NCBI GenBank assembly: GCA_000708835.1
Contig: DF237818.1
Location: 1-26,969, forward strand
Direction: 5' to 3'
Source of the DNA: Klebsormidium nitens
Taxonomy: Eukaryota; Streptophyta; Klebsormidiophyceae; Klebsormidiales; Klebsormidiaceae
Length of the DNA stretch: 26,969 nt
Shown: positions 20,301 through 26,969 of the stretch, piece by piece
How positions within the stretch are numbered: position 1 is the stretch's first letter
How the letters are laid out: each line of letters opens with the position of its first letter
The notes under the pieces: generated by a model
Database searches by the model: none
Told to the model about the DNA's origin: nothing
Seen by the model: only the letters and a program-made list of their open reading frames with translations
Made by a program: the position numbers and the translations under genes

Positions 20301-22768
20301 CCGTCTCATCAATTCTTCGCACCACTTCCGTTTGCTGAAGCCATCCAAAGATGCGCCTGGCGCATCCCCACGCTGCAATGCCTGACCCTCGCCCTGGGTA
20401 TGCGTGCAGGATTCTGTGCCTGTGTGCCGACTGCGCAGGTGCCGAGGAGATGACCCCGCCTGCTTGGGAGCGCCATGTGGGTTGTCGCACGCACAATTGG
20501 ACCAAGTCGATTAAGCTGTGCAACACCGTGGGGAGGCTCCACGGCTGGGTGAGCAATGCGCCGGCCCTTGCTGATGCCGTTCTACACACTAATCTCGTCT
20601 TACAATACACAAACGGATTGTTGAGATCCTCCATCAACCTTTGATTAATATCGGTCTCATTGCATTTGCATCATTCGGGATTTCCATTGAATACGTAAGA
20701 AGAGTCCGCCCTCGACTCCGCCTGCGAACATCATTTGTTTGCCCTATTCCTGTCTCATGAGGTGCTATGGAGATTCCTGGTCTTGCAAGTCATGCGTCTC
20801 CCAAAGCAAGGGTCCTTCGGTCGCTGGCCGTTCCTTTCTTCATCACTGTTCCTGGACTCTCGTGCAGATCCAGGCGCGGCGCCAGTCAGACCCCCCCCTC
20901 GCCTTCCATCAGATGTCGCCCGAGGAGAAGTCTCCGTCGGCGGGCGCCCCTGCGCCGCGCGTGCTGCCCCAGTCCAAGGTGTCCCAGCTGCCCCCGCAGT
21001 CCGCCGCTCGGTTGCGGCAGCAGTCGAGCCACCCCGATACGGGCCAGCTGTCGCCCAAGAGAAACACCAGGGGGAAGGCCAAAAGCGGGACGAGCGCCGG
21101 CAAACGGAAGTTGGAAAACGACGGGGCAGAGAGCAGCGACGGTGAGGGACATACCCCGATGCGTGGTCAAGTTTGTGGTCAAACCGTGAGGCCCTGCTTG
21201 CAGCAGATATCGCCCGGGCTAAAGCACCGAAGTTCCGCAAGATGGCGAGGATCTTGGAGTATTGCATGTCATTCGAACCGTCCAATGCACCAAAGAGGAA
21301 CTGCCGTCTGATGTTCCTGCGAAGGGTCACACTTTCTGGTTTCGCGTGTCCTCTGGCTCAAACCATTTTTGGGCCGATTGACGAACCCCGTACGACAAAC
21401 CCTCTTCTGCTGCATATTTGCGATTCGCGTATGTGTCTCGTCAGCCTCCCTTCGGGCTGACCATCTCTCCCTGCTCTTACAGCCGAGACCAGCTCTCCGG
21501 GGCGGCCCGCCAAGCGGACAGCACCGACGAGTCCTGCACACCAGGCAGGCGCGCGATTGTCATCGGAGCCCACCCGGGAAACGCCGCAGGCCAGGGAGGA
21601 GACGCCAGATGAGGAAGGGGAGGGCGAGGACGCGCAGCTGACATGTGTCGTCTGTGATGTAAGGCTCTCACGCAGTCAGGTTCGGTTGTGCGGAAACTGG
21701 TGGGATCAATTGGGGGCATGTACGGAAAGGGACATGGAAATCTGCACAAAGGTCCGTGGTAGCAAGGTGATGTGCTCCTTGAGGTATGTCGATCATAAGG
21801 GGACAGGGTTTTGTAATAAACACAAATCCTGCATCTTCTGCATTGGTCTGGAGTATGTGGTGAAGCTTGCTCGCCAGCAAGTGGATGGTTGGCCCGCCCC
21901 TGATCCATAGCCCCTAAAACCCGCAATTAGTGGAATCGATCAATCAGAAGGCTCGATCTCCAGTCTCGAGCGTCAGTACATTCACTCCTACGCAAGCAAA
22001 CCTGTGCTTCAACCGACTTTCTGCTCGCTCGACCAACTCGAGCGGCTCTTTACCATATCGACAGGCACCGTACAAGAAGATTTGGTGGTAGTTGTGAAGC
22101 GAACGACTAGTATAACCAGCTAAGAAACGGCCTTGGAACTTTAAAGCCTCGATTTCCCTCGTATATTCTGCCCCCTGCACCAAAGGATACTCGTCCAACC
22201 TCCAGGAAGCTCGCAAGTGAGACCATTGCTTTTGATCTCTAGTGAAATATCGTCATGTCTCTGTCCTTACAAGCCCCTTCCTTTGCTGCAGATGTCGACG
22301 GACAGCCATGACATCCTGCAGTGCGACGGCGAGGACTGCGGCCGCGCATTTCACATAGTCTGCCTCACCCCGCAGCTCCTGCAAATCCCGGACTGCGACT
22401 GGTTCTGCCCCGCCTGCCTCCCGAAACAGCTCGCAAGCACAGCCCCCTGCAGTACGGCAGCTGGCCGGGCCATTGCTGGCAAAACCGCACGGGGGCTAGG
22501 CAGCCCCGCTGCTGCAAGCGAGGACCTCGAGAGCGGCCTCGGCTTCTTCCAGACGCTCTTCGACGAGGGGCCCGCCAACCACCCGCTTTTCGCTGATACG
22601 GAGCCCCAATGCAAAAGCCCAAAGGACCGACCAGAGAAGCTAGAGGAATTGCTGGCCCCGCAGCCGCCCACGTCGACGTTTGTGCTGCCGGACGACATGG
22701 ATGACGACGATGCGCTGATGGCGTTTACGGTGCCCGGCAGTGCATATGCTGCGAAGCTAGGATATTAA
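17393..22768 (+). CDS. Tudor/agenet-like, SAND/TDBD-like and PHD-finger protein (putative chromatin reader)
   Basis: Eleven exons, 616 aa: 17393-17451, 17800-17928, 18545-18654, 18930-19096, 19263-19343, 19566-19602, 19849-20050, 20410-20548, 20868-21141, 21483-21658 and 22292-22768. All joins keep frame and most donors are GTGAG. Residues 5-55 look like a Tudor/agenet barrel (GKWIYLDW, KVLSFKPSTQMHEVQF, DGEREWADL). Residues 64-190 are helical and unassigned. Residues 205-228 hold three Ala/Lys/Pro repeats like histone H1 tails. Residues 240-308 resemble a SAND or TDBD module (VAVECNKKKGEY, ILCLCADC, WERHVG, NWTKSIKL). Residues 309-450 are a basic then acidic linker. Residues 454-500 are a PHD finger with all ligands (C454, C457, C469, C474, H479, C482, C497, C500), split by the last intron. 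The acidic C terminus has DDMDDDDALMAF. Such modules read histone tails and bind DNA, so a nuclear role is likely. The ATG is taken as the first after an in-frame TGA; an upstream exon is possible. Confidence 0.87.
19872..19943 (+). repeat. Three tandem 24-bp coding repeats
   Basis: Units at 19872-19895, 19896-19919 and 19920-19943 each encode AKKAEATP or a close variant, with mostly synonymous differences plus one Ala/Glu change. They form the H1-tail-like linker before the SAND/TDBD-like module of the PHD gene. A fourth, degenerate unit may follow (VKKPGKG). Confidence 0.9.
21944..22252 (-). pseudogene. Antisense coding-like ORF inside the last intron of the PHD gene
   Basis: An open frame of 102 codons lies on the minus strand inside the plus-strand intron 21659-22291. 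It has no ATG, so it would be an exon or remnant rather than a whole gene. Its composition is protein-like, with strings such as YGKEPLELVERAESRL followed by KHRFACVGV. The last part faintly resembles the end of sulfotransferase domains, where a helix leads into F-A-x-V-G. I cannot identify flanking exons. It is either a fragment of an inserted gene or mobile element, or chance. Confidence 0.3.
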
Positions 22769-23899
22769 GCCGTTGTTTAGGTTGGCGACAAGCCCTAATC
22801 TGGTGCGGAGAGGCTATCGCGTCATCGGCGAGGAGTCCCTACTCTATCCAGCTCGACCACGACCACGTTCGGGTATCAGTTCCGAGGTCATCACAGCAGT
22901 AACCCAGAGCGATTCAGACGGTTTCATTGCGAATTGAAACTTGCAGCTTCGAAGCTGCCACCAGCGCGGCTTGACGGCCCTCAGTGGAATTTTGTCGTTG
23001 ATACAATATCTTGGACCGCGTGCGATTCAGTCCCGGACGTACTGGAACCGTCACTGTCCAAAGATATCATTGTATAAAGCAGCATGAGATTTAACGACTT
23101 TTTGCGCGAGGATTGCAAGATTCACACATTTAGAGCTCTATACATATCTCTATTCGAAAAACTGTTTTTCTTCGTGACATCCGAGTTGCGAGAGCTAGCA
23201 CCTGTGCCACATGTTGGGGCTCTCGACTGCTAGCTCCTTGGCACGCTGTTGAGCCCGCTAGCTAGCTTTGAATTATTCGCTCTCATACTTTGCCACCGTA
23301 AGTTAATCATAAGTTAATGATCACTAGCTAGTAAGAATATGACAATAATGATACACAAAGCAATTTGCGTTGGCCAAGCCAACTCAACGTCACTGAGAAG
23401 TGAGTAAAAACAACACCTCAGCATCTCAGTAGCTCGAAGATCATTCAAGTGACACGACCGGAAGCCGCGGGCCTACAAGATCTGACAACGCCAATGCCCT
23501 TGGCACCTAAAGTGTAGTGCCCTGTACAGCTCGTGCGGCTCCTGATGGACTCATAATTAGCTCTGGCCCAGTGACTTCGCTGCCAGCAAGCTGATGGAGA
23601 TGCGCTGCCTACAATATCGGTTGCAGCGGTCGTGACGCCTCATCTCCGATCTGGCTCTTCAAGTCGCACTGTGGGCACATACACCGCCGCTAGGGCCGCG
23701 GCTATCGAAGTGACCACCAAGGGAAACCAAAGGTTCCGATCGCTGCCGGAACATCATAGCGTTGTAGAAGAGGCTTGCAACCCCGCCCCTAACTCCGCCC
23801 GGTTGCTTGATGGAGAAGTGGTCGGGGCATTTTGGCAAGATTCGTTTGCAGGATAAGGTCCACTCAGAGACCGCCACCTGTCTGAGGTCGAAACTTTGG
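22769..23899. other. Intergenic region with inverted and tandem repeats
   Basis: No gene is recognised. It holds an imperfect long inverted repeat (23001-23016 with 23056-23075). It also has nested inverted repeats (CGAGAGC 23189-23195 with GCTCTCG 23219-23225; GAGCTAGCA 23192-23200 with TGCTAGCTC 23228-23236), the palindromes GCTAGCTAGC (23257-23266) and ACTAGCTAGT (23323-23332), and an 11-bp tandem repeat TAAGTTAATSA (23299-23320). A plus frame at 23632-23856 shows no family motif. Confidence 0.5.
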
Positions 23900-25435
23900 T
23901 GTTAGGGGCGGCTCGGCCCTCAACTATGTAGGCCGAGAGCTAATGTAGCTACCGGCTAGACCACCGGGCATTTTTGCGTGACTGTATGACAACTGATTTA
24001 AATGCCCGGTCCAAGGTGCACCGCGCTGTTTCGACCGGCCCGGCTGTGTTGCCCAAGTTCGGAACACTCGACTGGAGTAGGTGATACCTAGGTGACATCA
24101 ACGCCGAGTTTGAAATGATGTATCCTCTTCAGGCAGGCGCGCCAATATTAGCCGAGTCGCGTGCAACCGAAACTGAATCGACAGTGACCGTAGAGGCCTG
24201 TACGCAAAATTCGGTCGACCGTACGAGCATGTGTGCTCTCTGTGTGTCCCCGCCCACTCAAAGGGCCCACCGACCAATACAGGTTTGCCACGTGGTGGCA
24301 GAAGACAAGTGCGCGACTCCGCGGTCGCGCGTCCGGGGCCCGGGCACCGGAGTTTAGATTAGAATCCGGGGTTTAGGGAGTAAGGCCACGGGGGTGAAAC
24401 TCCCTGCGTGGATTGGCAGATAGCCGTAAGATTTGAAATAAACGGTCTTATGCGGGAAACCGAGACCGTAGGATCAGACCTTGTAGATTCTGTCTTTTGA
24501 TTCAAATTAGTAATGAGAGGCGGAGATCAGCGGAGTTGAGTAACGTACCCAGTAGCAGAGTGACTAGACTCAGATATAGTATAAGGGAGTCAAGCCGGAG
24601 TGTTCTACACTGAGTGACTCAGTACGCAACCAGGAAGCTGCCCCCGGAATAGTGGCTGCTTCAGTCTGTGTGCAGATTTCGGGGTTTCTTGAAGCTCCCC
24701 TAGACTGGAACGCAACCATACCAGACTCCGTTATAGAGTAGTTACGTAACTTCTAAGACTCCGCCAGAACTCCAAGATTGAAAGACAAAGTGATAGAACT
24801 TGACGATTAAGACACTCATTCCATCTTCTCTCACTAGACAGCTTCCTTGTTAGGCGCCGTTCGTAGTGAGCAGGGAGGGTCGGCTGCCAGTGTTTCAGCA
24901 CGGTACCGCAGCGTAACAGTGACAGCATCCTGTAAGCTACCAAACTCTTAAAAACACCGGCGGTAAAGTCGGAGGTATTGTTCGTCCGCCAGCCATTGTC
25001 CGACCGCAGCTTCTCCCAGTCATTCCGCGCTATTCAGCAGGTGGCATCCGCATGGCAGGTATGTGCACCCATGGGTACTGAGGGGGACCTCCCGAAATGG
25101 TGGCCTGATATGAGACGGGGCTTTATATGTTTGCATCATTGTGTATGAGATCATCGTGAAAACAACACATATTGACCCTGACTCCTTAAGCTGGAGCAGG
25201 ACTCACGCGGTATGGGACGTTGTTGAGCATATGTGTATGTTACTGTTCTAGGCCAGCCTGGTCAAGGGCCCGCCACTACCGACTTCCGCTGCGTAGATGA
25301 GATAGCCCCCCGCGGTACCCCGGCAGACACCCCCGGTGCACTGTGCTGAGACCCCGGAGCTACTGCATCGCTACTCGACCTCGCTCTAGTTGCATCCCCG
25401 CGGTCAAGTGGGCTTGCTCCGGAGGTGGTCCTCTC
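23900..25435 (+). mobile_element. Presumed 5' LTR of a Ty3/gypsy-type element (left boundary uncertain)
   Basis: The primer binding site at 25436 requires an LTR ending at or just before it. TGTTAGGGGC at 23900-23909 is a typical LTR beginning and is offered as a possible left end. However, the sequence before the primer site ends GGTCCTCTC rather than in a CA inverted copy, so neither boundary is secure. Inside are AATAAA (24437-24442), an inverted repeat ACGGTCT/AGACCGT (24442-24469) and TATA-like strings near 24575 and 25122. No long ORF is present, as expected for an LTR. The 3' LTR is outside the window. Confidence 0.3.
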
Positions 25436-25446
25436 TGGTATCAGAG
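25436..25446 (+). other. Retrotransposon primer binding site for initiator Met tRNA
   Basis: TGGTATCAGAG matches the first 11 bases of the plant retrotransposon consensus TGGTATCAGAGC, the complement of the 3' end of initiator methionine tRNA. It primes minus-strand DNA synthesis. It lies 340 bases upstream of the gag start, the usual place. Confidence 0.85.
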
Positions 25447-25775
25447 GGAAACTTCGATTCTTCCAGGCCAAAAACATAGGTGTTACAAATCTCTGGTTGG
25501 CTGAGGAAAGGTTCTATTCTTCAAGGAACAAACATGAACCACAGGCAGACCCAGCCTCCAAGGGGAACAGGTGGATCCAGCCTTTAAGGGACAGATTACA
25601 GGTGCTTGATTCTCTTCTCAGAGAATTCAGGAGACTCCAGATCTGGATACTCAAAACTCAGTGAGTGCAATGGCTCAGCTCAATGGAGCCCCGGATGATG
25701 CTGATGAGATGAATCTGATTGGAATACGGACACGCTAGGGAACTCTGCTGCAGGGAGCTACAGAAACACCCGAAC
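25447..25775 (+). repeat. Retroelement leader with degenerate tandem repeats
   Basis: The leader between primer site and gag contains diverged duplications. The strings around GATTCTTCCAGG and TATTCTTCAAGG, each followed by an A-rich ACAT, are one pair. GACCCAGCCTCCAAGGGGA and GATCCAGCCTTTAAGGGACA, each followed by ACAGGTG, are another. A version of the second unit recurs within gag at 25955-25980. Confidence 0.6.
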
Positions 25776-26969
25776 ATGTTACCCACGATGGCGAAGCTGC
25801 AAATATTGAACAACAGGAAAGTCACTGGGATTCCCCCCATGCGAGGAACCCCCGCTGACAACATGAGCAGAGACAAGTGGCACGCCTCTGCTATGGACCC
25901 CCTTTCTGACCCCCACCAGGACCGGACTGCGGATGAAGTGCCAAGGGAGACTCCGCCCTTTAAGGAGACAGATAACAAGGAAAACCCGAACAGTGGAGCT
26001 TCAACCCCGGAGCTAGACGCGGAGGCAACCTCTTCTGCAGGGATGGTATTGCAGAACGGAGGACTCCCTCAGGCTACCCCCCCCCGGTGGGATGAGTTTC
26101 AATTATATTTGGCTTTCCTGAACATGACAAAAACGGAGACTCAAAACCCCGGAGGTCGATTGCCTGGTCCGAATCTGGTCTTTACAGCAGATGTCCATCA
26201 AAGAACAGTAAGGCAGACACAGACAGCCAGCCCACCACGAACATCCGAGGTACAGGCCCCGCCACCCCAGAGACATGTCGCCCCTGTCACGAAGACAGAG
26301 GAACTGGAACCCCGGATGCTGGACCTCGAGCAACCCTGGCAGAACGATCATCACGACCCAGACGACCATGAAAACACAGAGTTGCCCCCGCTTGGACCGC
26401 CGCAGACGGTAACGACGTACTCACCTCTGAGAAAATGCGGAGAAACCCCGGAAGATTTGCCTGAGCAAAAGCACGGAAAGACCCCGGATCTGACCCCGCA
26501 CGCTCCCAAAATCAGCATCCCGCAGGACCCTGCGCCAACTCCCAGCGTCAAGTTTGAGTCGGAGTTCGAGGCCAAACCCCGGCTTTGGCGGGAGGATGAG
26601 TCCGCAAACCACAGACAGATCGAGCGAACACCGTCGAGAATCTTACAGCCCATCAAGGTGGCGACCTACAAGGGGACGAAGACAGAAGAAGGCTTCCAAG
26701 CTCAGCGCTTCATCAAGAAAATGGAGACCTACCTCCGCAACACTCCAGGTCTAACCAGCGGACAGATGGGACTGACGTTCTTCCACAACCTCGCCGACGG
26801 AGCTCAAGACTGGTTACAGTCCACGGACGACGCCCACATGCATCTCACCGAGGAATCCCTTCTGGAAAACTGGGAGGTCTTGAAGCAAAAGTTTCCGCAC
26901 AGGTACGGTCCGACGGACCCCGCTGAGAGCGCGGTGAGACTTGGACAGGTGCAACAATCTGCGGACGAG
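25776..26969 (+). CDS. Gag polyprotein of a Ty3/gypsy-type retrotransposon (5' part)
   Basis: An uninterrupted frame of 398 codons starts at ATG 25776 and runs off the right edge; the frame itself is open from 25719. Roughly residues 1-290 are Pro-, Thr- and Glu-rich and probably disordered. From about residue 295 the sequence matches the retrotransposon gag (capsid) domain: a helix with FIKKMETYL, then LTFFHNLADGAQDW, then ENWEVLKQKFPHRYG. Gag forms the particle that packages element RNA. Protease, reverse transcriptase, RNase H and integrase should follow beyond 26969. The absence of stops or frameshifts over nearly 1.2 kb suggests a fairly young copy. The upstream in-frame TGA at 25710 supports a start in this region. 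Confidence 0.88.
   Translation, partial: MLPTMAKLQILNNRKVTGIPPMRGTPADNMSRDKWHASAMDPLSDPHQDRTADEVPRETPPFKETDNKENPNSGASTPELDAEATSSAGMVLQNGGLPQATPPRWDEFQLYLAFLNMTKTETQNPGGRLPGPNLVFTADVHQRTVRQTQTASPPRTSEVQAPPPQRHVAPVTKTEELEPRMLDLEQPWQNDHHDPDDHENTELPPLGPPQTVTTYSPLRKCGETPEDLPEQKHGKTPDLTPHAPKISIPQDPAPTPSVKFESEFEAKPRLWREDESANHRQIERTPSRILQPIKVATYKGTKTEEGFQAQRFIKKMETYLRNTPGLTSGQMGLTFFHNLADGAQDWLQSTDDAHMHLTEESLLENWEVLKQKFPHRYGPTDPAESAVRLGQVQQSADE

Noticed and set aside
20755-21330. Plus and minus frames of about 190 aa overlapping exon 9 of the PHD gene
   Set aside because: They are out of frame with the spliced protein and cross its splice sites; no motif supports them.
1-26969. tRNA genes, rRNA, CRISPR arrays, bacterial operons
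   Set aside because: I found no TTCGANNCC-type T-loop with a matching cloverleaf, no rRNA blocks and no regularly spaced repeats; spliced genes show the DNA is eukaryotic.

Overview
The window is nuclear DNA of a eukaryote, most likely a green alga or other member of the green lineage. Four genes are split by GT-AG introns with donors mostly of the GTGAG type. One small protein starts with a plastid-transit-like leader. A Ty3/gypsy-type element at the right edge uses the plant-type initiator-Met tRNA primer binding site. No operons, Shine-Dalgarno sites, tRNA or rRNA genes are visible. All exon models below were built by hand from reading-frame continuity, splice consensus and family motifs.

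Layout, left to right. 1-958: intergenic, with a striking cluster of perfect palindromes (293-392). 959-1787 (-): 3' part of a small protein with one membrane helix and a coiled coil. 2461-2835 (-): a 124-aa LysM protein. 2836-5102: intergenic. 5103-8206 (-): a four-exon NIFK/Nop15-type RRM protein for 60S ribosome assembly. 8207-8719: shared divergent promoter. 8720-11565 (+): six-exon TSR3, the 18S rRNA aminocarboxypropyltransferase. 11566-13896: intergenic. 13897-16608 (-): a 790-aa WD40-repeat protein. 16609-17392: divergent intergenic. 17393-22768 (+): an eleven-exon, 616-aa chromatin-reader-like protein (Tudor/agenet-like, SAND/TDBD-like and PHD modules). 22769-25435: intergenic, passing into the presumed 5' LTR. 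25436-26969: primer binding site, repeat-rich leader and 5' part of gag of a Ty3/gypsy-type retrotransposon that runs off the window.

Functional reading. NIFK and TSR3 stand head to head with 513 bases between their start codons. They act on the two ribosomal subunits (60S assembly and 18S rRNA modification), so a shared promoter would couple them. That promoter carries a repeated GACAC motif. The Tudor/SAND-like/PHD protein has an unusual domain order and is the most interesting protein here. Its last intron holds an 83-codon read-through frame and an antisense coding-like ORF. The most interesting non-coding structure is the GATC-rich palindrome array near the left end.
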